From the NCBI GenBank assembly GCA_945833895.1, contig CAMAGQ010000046.1, positions 1-10,772 on the forward strand: a stretch of DNA of 10,772 bases, written 5' to 3'. A program made the position numbers and the translations under genes. This document shows, in pieces, positions 1 to 6,610 of the stretch (positions within the stretch are counted from its first letter, which is position 1; the number at the start of each line of letters is the position of its first letter). The DNA comes from an uncultured bacterium (GTDB lineage: Bacteria; Cyanobacteriota; Vampirovibrionia; Gastranaerophilales; Gastranaerophilaceae). The notes under the pieces are model-generated. The model searched no databases. It saw only the letters and a program-made list of their open reading frames with translations, and was not told the origin of the DNA.

Positions 1-9
1 CACAAAAAC

Positions 10-120
10 TTAAGCACACACTTCACACTTAACTATTTTAGGAATGATTTCAAATTTACATTCCAAGGGTCTTTTCGGAGGCTCTTTTTTTTGCTTGAAA
101 TTATTTATTTGAGGACTCAT
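10..120 (-). CDS. Tiny hypothetical ORF, 36 aa, possibly coupled to its upstream neighbour
   Basis: I do not recognise this protein. It reads MSPQINNFKQKKEPPKRPLE and then a short basic/hydrophobic tail ending CEVCA, so a CxxC sits at the C-terminus. The ATG lies inside the last codons of the preceding minus-strand ORF (101-253), a 20-nt out-of-frame overlap, with a weak AGAAG upstream. Support beyond its being open is that its NNFKQKK segment resembles DDFKQKP in the neighbour and is encoded by a near-identical nucleotide stretch, which would suit a partial duplication. It is short enough to be chance, so confidence is low. Confidence 0.3.
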   Translation of the reverse strand: MSPQINNFKQKKEPPKRPLECKFEIIPKIVKCEVCA

Positions 121-253
121 TCAAAATCGTAACTTCTGCAAGTTTACCGTTTTGCGGTTTTGAAAATTTTATAGTTTTAACCTCTGCAGGTTTTTGCTTG
201 AAATCATCTTTTTGATAATCAAACAAAAATTTCATAAATTCTTTGCTATACAT
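101..253 (-). CDS. Small hypothetical protein, 50 aa
   Basis: The product is unrecognised. It begins MYSKEFMKFLFDYQKDDF and ends TILNESSNK. It is lysine-rich, with an amphipathic aromatic N-terminus, no signal peptide and no obvious membrane segment. The start is supported by a GGAG Shine-Dalgarno about 8 nt upstream of the ATG on the minus strand, and the stop is TAA. It is transcribed divergently from the SLH gene at 486, so the 254-485 interval probably serves both. A second tiny ORF overlaps its end. The ribosome binding site and ordinary amino-acid composition make it a plausible gene, but its size limits certainty. Confidence 0.5.
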   Translation of the reverse strand: MYSKEFMKFLFDYQKDDFKQKPAEVKTIKFSKPQNGKLAEVTILNESSNK

Positions 254-303
254 ATTGAAACTCCATTACTACACAAATTGCTACCTACATATATAAAAAC
301 ATA

Positions 304-315
304 TTTTCCGGAAAA
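304..315. repeat. Perfect 12-bp palindrome TTTTCCGGAAAA in the divergent intergenic region
   Basis: The palindrome lies about 50 nt upstream of the minus-strand start at 253 and about 20 nt upstream of the -35-like element of the SLH gene. Its position between two divergent genes would suit an operator. It is short, occurs once, and no regulator can be named. Confidence 0.3.
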
Positions 316-334
316 ATTGCACAATATAAAGAAA

Positions 335-363
335 TTGTTACATTTGTAATTTATAAATATCAT
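335..363 (+). promoter_or_regulatory. Candidate sigma-70-type promoter of the SLH gene
   Basis: TTGTTA (335-340) is separated by exactly 17 nt from TATCAT (358-363). They match the consensus hexamers at 4/6 and 5/6. Transcription would start near 370, giving a 5' leader of about 115 nt. A short inverted repeat, TTACA-TT-TGTAA (338-349), overlaps the -35 element and could be an operator. The region is very AT-rich, so chance matches are likely. Confidence 0.4.
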
Positions 364-455
364 CCTGTCGGATAGGAAATTTTACTAATGTTTTAAACCG
401 CATAAAAAGTACATAATCTGGTATATGTTTGTTTTGCGAGAATTTAATTCTGGTA

Positions 456-468
456 AATGCAAAACAAA
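456..468 (+). repeat. 13-nt element AATGCAAAACAAA, copy 1 (5' leader of the SLH gene)
   Basis: This 13-mer lies just upstream of the Shine-Dalgarno, 17 nt before the ATG at 486. An identical copy occupies the equivalent position before the interrupted gene at 7458. It may be a shared leader element or coincidence in A-rich sequence. Confidence 0.35.
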
Positions 469-473
469 GTAAC

Positions 474-480
474 AAGGAGG
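474..480 (+). promoter_or_regulatory. Strong Shine-Dalgarno AAGGAGG that sets the SLH gene start
   Basis: AAGGAGG ends 5 nt before the ATG at 486. The same frame is open back to an ATG at 429, but that start has no ribosome binding site and would put 19 polar residues ahead of a clear signal peptide. This site therefore fixes the start at 486. Confidence 0.85.
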
Positions 481-485
481 TAAAA

Positions 486-2492
486 ATGTCAATTAAAAAA
501 TTATCTATGGCAGCTGCGATTGCCGTTGGAATATCAACGTGTTCCTTGACAACAGTAATGGCAGCTTGCCCGTGCAGTACACCGGCACCGGCAGAACCAA
601 TGCCGGTTGTAACGGGGCCGGCATGTCCTGTTGAAAATCCGCAGGCAACATGTTCAAAGTGTAAAAAGGCAATGCCTGACTGCAAATGCAAAAAGCACAA
701 AGCAACTTGTCCTGTAAAGAAAAATGATTGCGGATGCAACAACGAAATATCCTGCGACAAGCCGGCTGTTCCGTCAACCGCTCTATGTCCTCAATCAGGA
801 AAGGTTGACAAGGCTGAAATGAAACAGGTTTACGGATATCCGCAAGCGATTTACGGTACAAACAACTATGTTGGTGAACCTGCAAACTCTATTTTCTCAA
901 CAGAAACAGCAATGAAAGGTTGTCCTGCAAGCCGTTTGTCACAAAGCATCTACGGTGCAACTGTTGCATCTGAAGGTCAAATTACGGGTGCTGCTGCTCA
1001 AATGCCATGCCTGAACGAGTTACCGAGAGTAAACAACGGTATCAACATTGAACGTAATGAGCATAGAATGGACGGGAATTCTTGCCCGATAGACATTCAA
1101 ACTTCAAATTCCATCAATGCGGTTAAGAAAACTCTTGTTCCTTACGAAATTCCGCAGCAAATTCAAAACATCACAGGTGCGGCTGCTCCTTTAGGCGGTT
1201 GTATGTTCCCTGATGTTCCTAACAGTCACTGGGCATCTTGCGACATTGACAAATTAGCGGTAAATGATGTTGTTGTGGGTTATCCTGACGGAATGTTCAG
1301 ACCAAACCGTTACATTTCAAGGGCAGAATTTGCAACAATGCTTGTTAAAGGTTTCAATTTGAATTGTGATCTTGACAGACAGTCAAAATTCTCTGATGTT
1401 CCTCGTAACAACTGGGCAAACGCTGCGATTGCAAAGGCTGTTGATGAAGATTTGTTGAAAGGTTATCCAAACCGTACATTCAGACCAAATGCGAACGTAA
1501 CACGTGTAGAAGCGTTAACATCAATTGCAAAAGGTATGACTTGCGACATCGACAGATGCAAGGCTGATGAAATCTTGAGCAAATATGCTGACGGAAATAA
1601 AGTTCCTGACTGGGCGAGAATTCCTGTGGCAAAATCATTACAAAACGGTGCATTAAAGGATTCTCCTACACCTAATATGATTTTACCGTCAAAAGATGCT
1701 TCACGTGCCGATATTGCTTCAATGATGCAAACCGTTCGAGTTGCTCTTGGTTACGACACTAACCCTAAGACAGCAAACAATGTTTGTCCTGCTTGCCCGA
1801 TAGAGAAAAATGCGTTGATTGAACGAGAAGAAATCGTTAAAATCCCTACATTGAAACTTTCAATGATAGACCAATTGACAGCAAAATCATCTCACGTAGG
1901 TCAATATTTCAGAGCAAACACATTAGAAGACGTAACAATTAACGGCACTGTTTACCCTTGCGGTTCAACCGTAACAGGACGTGTTGTTGAAGTTATCAGA
2001 CCTTCAGGCTGTGAAAAGGGTGCTTTGAAACTTGCGTTCACGGAAATAAAAAACGGTGATTGCAAAACAAAATTACCTAAACAAATTCTGCAAGCACAGG
2101 TTAACAAGTCTAAAAACGTAAACCCTGTTGCAAGACTGGTTGAAATGCCGTTCACATGGGCAGGTTCACTGGTTGGTGTTGTCGGCAGAACAGCGGGCGG
2201 TATCTTAACTAACGTTGGTAACGCTGCAGAAAACGTAACTAATGATGCAGGTTATATGTTAGGTCATGCTTTCCAAGGTCAATTTGGTGCTGCTGCAAGA
2301 AGTCTTGGCGACGGTATATTTGAAGCGGTTAAGGCTCCAATCGACGTTACAAGAACTGCTTTGTCAGGTACAATGGGCTTATTCCAGACTACAGGCGACG
2401 AATTTGCTTATCTTGTAGACCCTAAAGGCTACAAAATCTCTGCGGTAAACCCTAGAGAACACGTTACAATCGCTTTCGGATGTAATGAATAG
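486..2492 (+). CDS. Secreted cysteine-rich SLH-domain cell-envelope protein
   Basis: Predicted protein of 668 aa. Residues 1-26 form a signal peptide (basic MSIKK, hydrophobic core, VMA-A cleavage). Because C28 follows MAA, a degenerate lipobox is possible. Residues 28-101 carry twelve cysteines, several as CxC or CxxC (C28/C30, C56/C59, C66/C68, C82/C84). Three SLH repeats follow, at about 241-291 (FPDV..HW, GYPDG.FRP, sRAEFA), 302-351 (FSDV..NW, GYPN.TFRP, tRVEAL) and a degenerate one at 367-418. A small beta-rich module follows (about 470-545, VTINGTVYPCGSTVTGRVV), then a Gly/Ala-rich amphipathic tail with no porin barrel. SLH repeats normally bind secondary cell-wall polymer or peptidoglycan, so an envelope-anchoring role is likely. 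The specific function is unknown. The segment ITGAAA occurs twice (166-171 and 229-234), each followed by a Cys. The gene ends at a bidirectional terminator. Confidence 0.88.
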   Translation: MSIKKLSMAAAIAVGISTCSLTTVMAACPCSTPAPAEPMPVVTGPACPVENPQATCSKCKKAMPDCKCKKHKATCPVKKNDCGCNNEISCDKPAVPSTALCPQSGKVDKAEMKQVYGYPQAIYGTNNYVGEPANSIFSTETAMKGCPASRLSQSIYGATVASEGQITGAAAQMPCLNELPRVNNGINIERNEHRMDGNSCPIDIQTSNSINAVKKTLVPYEIPQQIQNITGAAAPLGGCMFPDVPNSHWASCDIDKLAVNDVVVGYPDGMFRPNRYISRAEFATMLVKGFNLNCDLDRQSKFSDVPRNNWANAAIAKAVDEDLLKGYPNRTFRPNANVTRVEALTSIAKGMTCDIDRCKADEILSKYADGNKVPDWARIPVAKSLQNGALKDSPTPNMILPSKDASRADIASMMQTVRVALGYDTNPKTANNVCPACPIEKNALIEREEIVKIPTLKLSMIDQLTAKSSHVGQYFRANTLEDVTINGTVYPCGSTVTGRVVEVIRPSGCEKGALKLAFTEIKNGDCKTKLPKQILQAQVNKSKNVNPVARLVEMPFTWAGSLVGVVGRTAGGILTNVGNAAENVTNDAGYMLGHAFQGQFGAAARSLGDGIFEAVKAPIDVTRTALSGTMGLFQTTGDEFAYLVDPKGYKISAVNPREHVTIAFGCNE

Positions 2493-2512
2493 TTAAGTCC
2501 TTGCGTAAAATA

Positions 2513-2546
2513 AAACAGGACTTCCAATTTTGGAAGCCCTGTTTTT
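2513..2546. terminator. Bidirectional intrinsic terminator between convergent genes
   Basis: The left arm (2513-2526, AAACAGGACTTCCA) pairs with the right arm (2531-2544, TGGAAGCCCTGTTT) over 14 positions with one A-C mismatch and a 4-nt ATTT loop. A T-run follows on the plus strand and TTTTATTTTA follows on the minus strand. It can end both the SLH gene (+) and the membrane-protein pair (-). Confidence 0.9.
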
Positions 2547-2559
2547 GTTGGTTATTATT

Positions 2560-3435
2560 TTATGCAGAAACTTTTTTGTTTTCTTCCGGTTTTGAGTTTT
2601 GAACTTGAGGTTTATTTTCTTCCGCTGTTTTCTTCGGTTTTGCAAAGTATTTGTTGCTAACCCAAGAAGCAAGCGGTGTAACTGCAACCGGAGATATGAA
2701 TCTGTAGACTGTACCGAATACAAGAAGTTTCTTCAATACGCCCATACCTCTGATTTTTGCCTCAATGCCTGTGTTAGGAACATTGTCTTCAATGTATTGT
2801 AATGCTGAAACAAGTTTAGGTCTTTGTTTCTTGCCTATTTCTTTCCAAGGTTTTCCGAATTTTTGTTCCGCATCTTTAATCTTCGCAGCGTTTAGTCCTG
2901 CAATTTTTTTAGGAAGGTCTTTATCGCCAAGTTGTTTTGCTGCGTATTTCTGAGTGAATTTTTCCCAGATATTGTCTAATTTGCTGTCAATCAAGTAAGA
3001 ACCAAGAGTTGAAACTCCGAAAGTTAAGCCCTGATTGATTGCAAGAGTTTTCTTTCTGTCTTCATCAAAGTCTTTGTTATTCAGGGTTTTAATCATATAC
3101 ATACCTGAGATGATTATAGAACCCACAACCTGCATGTGGTCTACAACTCCTGAGAGTTTGTCTGTCTGTTTTGCCAGCCAGATTGCCAAAGGTGATGTAT
3201 ATAATTTTGTTGTATAGTAAGTCGCCATTCCTGTTGTGAATTTGTCAAAACCTTCACTCATCGATTTTTGGAATTTTGAAAGGAATTTTGACTTTTGAGG
3301 AATTGCATCCATTGGGTTAAAACCTGTGAATGACTGATTATTGTAATTATATGTTACAGGAGTTTTCTTTTGACCTGCTCTGTTATATTGAGAGTATTGA
3401 GTGTTAAAATTGTTGGTATTTAATGTGATATTCAT
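2560..3435 (-). CDS. Hypothetical membrane protein with N-terminal F-x-G motif (downstream gene of pair)
   Basis: A 291-aa protein I cannot assign to a named family. The N-terminus is Asn/Gln/Tyr-rich and ends in NNQSFTGF (F36-T37-G38). There is no signal peptide. Hydrophobic, probably membrane-associated segments lie at about 101-118 (VGSIIISGMYMI), 132-150 and 233-260. A charged linker (about 155-210) separates them, and a Lys/Glu-rich tail closes the protein. Its ATG overlaps the stop of the upstream gene as TAATG, with an AGGAGGG Shine-Dalgarno inside that gene (3444-3450), so the two are translationally coupled. Shared blocks (PLAI, a DED cluster, G-rich segment, KDLPxK) suggest the two are diverged paralogues. 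Function is unknown. Partner membrane proteins of a lineage-specific family is the most I would infer. Confidence 0.85.
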   Translation of the reverse strand: MNITLNTNNFNTQYSQYNRAGQKKTPVTYNYNNQSFTGFNPMDAIPQKSKFLSKFQKSMSEGFDKFTTGMATYYTTKLYTSPLAIWLAKQTDKLSGVVDHMQVVGSIIISGMYMIKTLNNKDFDEDRKKTLAINQGLTFGVSTLGSYLIDSKLDNIWEKFTQKYAAKQLGDKDLPKKIAGLNAAKIKDAEQKFGKPWKEIGKKQRPKLVSALQYIEDNVPNTGIEAKIRGMGVLKKLLVFGTVYRFISPVAVTPLASWVSNKYFAKPKKTAEENKPQVQNSKPEENKKVSA

Positions 3436-4253
3436 TATTTTAACCCTCCTGCAAATTCTTTGATATTAGGCATTGGCATTGCCGCTGCGAAAACCTGTTG
3501 TTTTCCTGCTTTTGGTTCAGCCGCCGGTTTCTTTTCTTTTTTCTCCATTCCGAATACGTATTTCATAATCGGTTTGATTAACTTAATTGTTAACATTGCT
3601 TTGGCAACACCAAAAATAAATACATCAGGAGCCATGTCTAAAATTTTTGTTACGTTCTTGAATGCTTTTGAGTGTTCCAAATCTTCTAATGTTTTAACGT
3701 TGAATGCTTTTTTCAATGATTCAACTGTTTTTTCAGGTAAATCTTTAGCGTTTGCAGATTTTGCTTGTTTCATCATTGCTTTTGCTTTTGCTGCTGCTTG
3801 TCCCAGAGGGTACATTATTATAGTTGAGAAAGCAAAACCGATAATACCTGATGCAATACCGTGACCTGCTGCGTAAACTTTGTCACCGATATCTTCATCT
3901 TTCTTTCCCGGTAAAGCCATGATTGCAAGTGGTCTTAAACCTACTGCAAGAAGCAAAGCTACGAGGTTCTGAGCGATAACTGTATGTTTATCGCAAAGTT
4001 TTAATATTTTGTCAAATAGGGTATCTTTTGCTGCTTTTGCGGTTTTTCCTGCGGCAGATGCGGCAGAACCAAAAGTGACAGCCCCGATTTTATCTCTCGT
4101 TAAGCTGTCACTTAAATACCCTCTATTCAATTTTGTTTCTTCACACAATCCCGCACTCTTACTCTCATACACAAGCCCGTTTCCATAGTCGTACTTTTGC
4201 TTGGATTTGGTTCGATGAAAGTCGGGATAAATTTTTATTGAGTCGATATTCAT
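3435..4253 (-). CDS. Hypothetical membrane protein (upstream gene of pair)
   Basis: A 272-aa protein, family not recognised. Residues 1-55 are polar and without a signal peptide, followed by AVTFGSAASAAGK (F61-G62). Likely membrane segments are at about 93-113 (VALLLAVGLRPLAIMAL), 129-150 (GIASGIIGFAFSTIIMYPLG) and 209-231. Between them is an Ala/Lys-rich helical stretch, then KDLPEKTVESLKKAF (170-184). The C-terminus has a Lys/Glu/Pro-rich linker. The start has only a weak GGTG four nt upstream. The gene is divergent from the HEAT-queC operon, so both promoters must lie in 4254-4413. The overlapping TAATG junction makes it the lead gene of a two-gene unit that ends at the terminator at 2513-2546. 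Conserved blocks shared with its partner argue for old duplication. Function unknown. Confidence 0.85.
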   Translation of the reverse strand: MNIDSIKIYPDFHRTKSKQKYDYGNGLVYESKSAGLCEETKLNRGYLSDSLTRDKIGAVTFGSAASAAGKTAKAAKDTLFDKILKLCDKHTVIAQNLVALLLAVGLRPLAIMALPGKKDEDIGDKVYAAGHGIASGIIGFAFSTIIMYPLGQAAAKAKAMMKQAKSANAKDLPEKTVESLKKAFNVKTLEDLEHSKAFKNVTKILDMAPDVFIFGVAKAMLTIKLIKPIMKYVFGMEKKEKKPAAEPKAGKQQVFAAAMPMPNIKEFAGGLK

Positions 4254-4330
4254 TTTGCACCATTTGTTAACTGCTACACATTTATTTTAAATCAAAGAAA
4301 AAAATTTTTTGTCATTTGTTTACAAAAATG

Positions 4331-4347
4331 TTACAATTTAATTGTAA
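4331..4347. repeat. 17-bp perfect inverted repeat TTACAAT-TTA-ATTGTAA
   Basis: Seven-bp arms around a 3-nt centre lie in the divergent interval between the membrane-protein pair and the HEAT-queC operon, 10 nt upstream of a TATAAT hexamer. The position suits an operator or activator site. The low base complexity leaves a chance explanation open. A shorter arm of the same kind, TTACA-TT-TGTAA, sits at the SLH promoter. Confidence 0.4.
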
Positions 4348-4357
4348 AAAAGACATT

Positions 4358-4378
4358 TATAATGGAAGATGTTATACT
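4358..4378 (+). promoter_or_regulatory. Candidate promoter(s) of the HEAT-queC-DUF366-SPOR operon
   Basis: Two -10 candidates are visible: a perfect TATAAT at 4358-4363 and an extended -10, TG-T-TATACT, at 4370-4378. Neither has a good -35 at 16-18 nt. The extended -10 fits that lack best and would start transcription near 4385, leaving a leader of about 30 nt. Confidence 0.45.
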
Positions 4379-4413
4379 AAAAGCAGGTTAGTTATTGAAA
4401 TACAGGTACGAGG

Positions 4414-5394
4414 ATGACAGTGGATAACAGTATCGGACTAGATTTTAATAAGTTAGCGCAGGATTGTGGTATTACATCAGAAACTGCGCCGGTGCAGGGT
4501 GTCATTGCGAATATTGACAGTCTTGAAGATAAATATAATAAACAGGAACTTATTGCTATATATAACTATTTTCTTATCCATGCCTGCGAGCCTGACGTTA
4601 TCATGTATTTGATTAGATGCGTTGATATGTACCGTGATTCCTCAAGTGTAGAGTATCTGGTTGATATTTTACTTTTGAAAAACGCTAATCACTCTGATGT
4701 GAGAACGCATGAAAAATATAATAATGTCCGTGCAATGTGTGCAAAGGCGATTGCAAACCAGAAGAATACAAGCGTAGTTTCTTCATTATTGTACTGTTTG
4801 AACAATAAAGACGAAAATTACAGGGTTCGGCTGGCATGTGCGGATGCGTTGGGCAGAATCGGCGACAGGTTTGCCGTTGCTCCTTTGATTGAAGTTGTTA
4901 AAGATGAAGAGGAAAAATCTGTTTATCTTCGAGAATCTGCGGTTTCAGCACTCGGTCTATTAGGCGATACAAGAGCGATTGACCCGCTTGTAAGTATTTT
5001 AGAAACTAAACAGGGACTCATTGATAAATTTAGTTTCTTGAAAGAACGTGTCATTGAAGCACTTTCAAAAATGACATTTTCAGAGAATGAAAGAGTTTTC
5101 AAGGCTCTTAAAAATTCACTCTCAGATGCTTCTCCGCAGGTCAGAATTAACGCAATTGAGGCGATTATGAACAGTGAAAACCCTAGAGCCGTTGAGGTTA
5201 TCAGAAATTGTTTTGATAATGATTCGGATGTTGAAGTCAAGAAAAACGCAATGATTGCTCTGTATAATTTGACTGACCGCTCAATTCTTGATGAGGTTAT
5301 CAATTCCGATAAATACTCTGATACTCTTAAAATGGAAGCGGTTGCAATCATTGAAGAATACGAAGACGACGAAAGTGACGGGGCTGATGAATAA
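4414..5394 (+). CDS. HEAT-repeat (PBS-lyase-like) protein
   Basis: A 326-aa soluble protein with no signal peptide or membrane segment. From about residue 105 to 300 it is built of tandem two-helix repeats with the HEAT/PBS-lyase HEAT-like pattern, for example RLACADALGRIGD (139-151), RESAVSALGLLGD (173-185), VRINAIEAIMNSE (243-255) and VKKNAMIALYNLTD (275-288). The C-terminus is strongly acidic (EEYEDDESDGADE). Such repeats form a solenoid used for protein-protein contacts. The class includes phycobilin lyases in cyanobacteria, but nothing here points to pigment chemistry, so a scaffold role is the safer inference. The ATG at 4414 has poor Shine-Dalgarno spacing. A GTG at 4420 lies 6 nt after ACGAGG and may be the true start. 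The end overlaps queC by 8 nt (ATGAATAA), which indicates coupled translation. Confidence 0.87.
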   Translation: MTVDNSIGLDFNKLAQDCGITSETAPVQGVIANIDSLEDKYNKQELIAIYNYFLIHACEPDVIMYLIRCVDMYRDSSSVEYLVDILLLKNANHSDVRTHEKYNNVRAMCAKAIANQKNTSVVSSLLYCLNNKDENYRVRLACADALGRIGDRFAVAPLIEVVKDEEEKSVYLRESAVSALGLLGDTRAIDPLVSILETKQGLIDKFSFLKERVIEALSKMTFSENERVFKALKNSLSDASPQVRINAIEAIMNSENPRAVEVIRNCFDNDSDVEVKKNAMIALYNLTDRSILDEVINSDKYSDTLKMEAVAIIEEYEDDESDGADE

Positions 5395-6055
5395 ATCAAT
5401 AATTTTACTTTCAGGCGGTTTGGATTCGTTAGTAAGTTTGGGTTTAAAAAAAGAAGAATTAAACATTGAACTGGCATTAACCTTTGATTACGGGCAAAAA
5501 TCCGCACAAAAAGAAATTGAAGCCTCACGGAAAATCTGCGAATATTACGGAATAAAACACGAAGTTATCACTCTTGATTGGCTAAAGCAAATTACGCAGA
5601 CTTCGCTAGTATCTGATGATAGTATTCCGACAGGGCAGGCTCTTGATAACGCTGAAAATTCCGCAAAATCTGTTTGGGTGCCGAATAGAAACGGATTATT
5701 CTTAAATATCGCAGGTTCTTACGCTGATTCTTACGGTTATAATTACATTTTAATCGGGGCGAATAAAGAAGAAGGGCAGACTTTCCCCGATAACACTCAA
5801 GATTTTATCAATTCCGTCAATGAAGAGTTTAAATATTCTACACAGGCGAAACCGCAAGTAATTGCACCCTTGATAAATTGTAATAAAAATGATATAGTCA
5901 TGTTAGCCTTAAATAACAAAATTCCGTTAGAGTTGACGATGAGTTGTTATGCAGGCGATGAGAAGCATTGCGGGATATGTGAGTCTTGTACAAGATTAAA
6001 GCATGCTTTACGTGCAAATGGTGACACATATTATACGGGGATACTTTTTGAATAA
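5387..6055 (+). CDS. queC: 7-cyano-7-deazaguanine (preQ0) synthase QueC
   Basis: A 222-aa cytoplasmic enzyme of normal QueC length. QueC converts 7-carboxy-7-deazaguanine plus ammonia and ATP to preQ0, the precursor of queuosine in tRNA. The PP-loop ATP-pyrophosphatase motif SGGLDS is at residues 9-14, TFDYGQKSAQKE follows near 32-43, and the C-terminal zinc site is complete: C187-x7-C195-x2-C198-x2-C201 (SCYAGDEKHCGICESC). The frame is open upstream to 5288, but that extension lies inside the HEAT gene. The start at 5387 puts the PP-loop at the N-terminus as the family requires and gives the ATGAATAA overlap. queD, queE and queF are not in this window, so the rest of the pathway must lie elsewhere or be bypassed by salvage. 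The stop codon directly abuts the DUF366 ATG. Confidence 0.95.
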   Translation: MNKSIILLSGGLDSLVSLGLKKEELNIELALTFDYGQKSAQKEIEASRKICEYYGIKHEVITLDWLKQITQTSLVSDDSIPTGQALDNAENSAKSVWVPNRNGLFLNIAGSYADSYGYNYILIGANKEEGQTFPDNTQDFINSVNEEFKYSTQAKPQVIAPLINCNKNDIVMLALNNKIPLELTMSCYAGDEKHCGICESCTRLKHALRANGDTYYTGILFE

Positions 6056-6610
6056 ATGAAAACGTTTTATATAGATAAAGAGATTAAATATATAGGTTCG
6101 CAACTTGCACCGCACTGGATTTATAAAAATTTCAAAATTCAGGGGGATGCAATTGTTGCCTTCTGCGGAGAGTGCGAAGTTAAACTGACTGAAATGGTCG
6201 ACATTGAAGATGTTATCAACAATGAACCGATTTACAGCAAATATATGCTGAGTTTTATTTCAGAACAGTTTGGAATTAACCTTGTTGAGGGAGTTTTAAG
6301 ACAACGTCTTTTAGTAACCTGTATAAAAGAAGCCTTAGAAAGAAGAGGGGCAATCGTTCGCAGAAACGGGGATGACTTATTTATAAACGAAAAGAAATTA
6401 TCGGTTTCGATAGCAACAAAATCAATAACTTCCGTGCTTATTCACACAGGTTTAAATATTCTGACAGAAGGTGCTCCTATTCCTGTTTCGGGGCTTAAAA
6501 CCGATTTGAATATTGATGATATTAAAGAGTTCGCACTTGAAGTTATGGAAAAATATAGCGAAGAAATTCAAGACATAATACTTGCTGGTACAAAGGTTAG
6601 AGGTGTATAA
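6056..6610 (+). CDS. DUF366 family protein
   Basis: A 184-aa soluble protein matching, from memory, the DUF366 family (Pfam PF04017) found in archaea and some anaerobic bacteria. Hallmark-like stretches are GSQLAPHWIYKNFKIQGDAI (14-33), RQRLL (82-86), RRNGDDLF (102-109), KLSVSIAT (114-121) and the C-terminal KVRGV. The dense invariant-looking polar residues (Q16, H20, W21, R82, R84, R102-R103, D106-D107, S118) suggest an enzyme or ligand-binding pocket, but no activity is established to my knowledge. Its ATG follows the queC TAA with no gap, and its TAA overlaps the next ATG (TAATG), so it is translated together with queC and the SPOR gene. A role linked to 7-deazaguanine or tRNA metabolism is only a context-based guess. 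Confidence 0.75.
   Translation: MKTFYIDKEIKYIGSQLAPHWIYKNFKIQGDAIVAFCGECEVKLTEMVDIEDVINNEPIYSKYMLSFISEQFGINLVEGVLRQRLLVTCIKEALERRGAIVRRNGDDLFINEKKLSVSIATKSITSVLIHTGLNILTEGAPIPVSGLKTDLNIDDIKEFALEVMEKYSEEIQDIILAGTKVRGV

Noticed and set aside
429..485. Upstream in-frame ATG at 429 as the SLH gene start
   Set aside because: It has no ribosome binding site and would place 19 polar residues before the signal peptide; AAGGAGG points to ATG 486.
338..760. 140-codon minus-strand ORF over the start of the SLH gene
   Set aside because: It is antisense to the signal peptide and Cys-rich region; its Cys/His/Phe-rich composition is an echo of the coding strand.
3460..3864. 134-codon plus-strand ORF rich in Phe/Ala/Ile
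   Set aside because: It is the complement of Lys/Ala-rich coding sequence in the 3435-4253 membrane protein and has no independent start signal.
5288..5386. Extended N-terminus for QueC from ATG 5288
   Set aside because: The extra 33 residues lie within the HEAT gene in another frame and displace the PP-loop from its usual N-terminal position.
4414..5394. HEAT-repeat protein as a phycobilin lyase
   Set aside because: The fold class overlaps with the CpcE/F type, but there are no phycobiliprotein genes nearby and no pigment-specific motif was seen.
4923..5528. 201-codon minus-strand ORF
   Set aside because: It spans the HEAT/queC junction antisense to two well-supported genes, is Ser/Leu-rich in the manner of antisense reading, and shows no domain.
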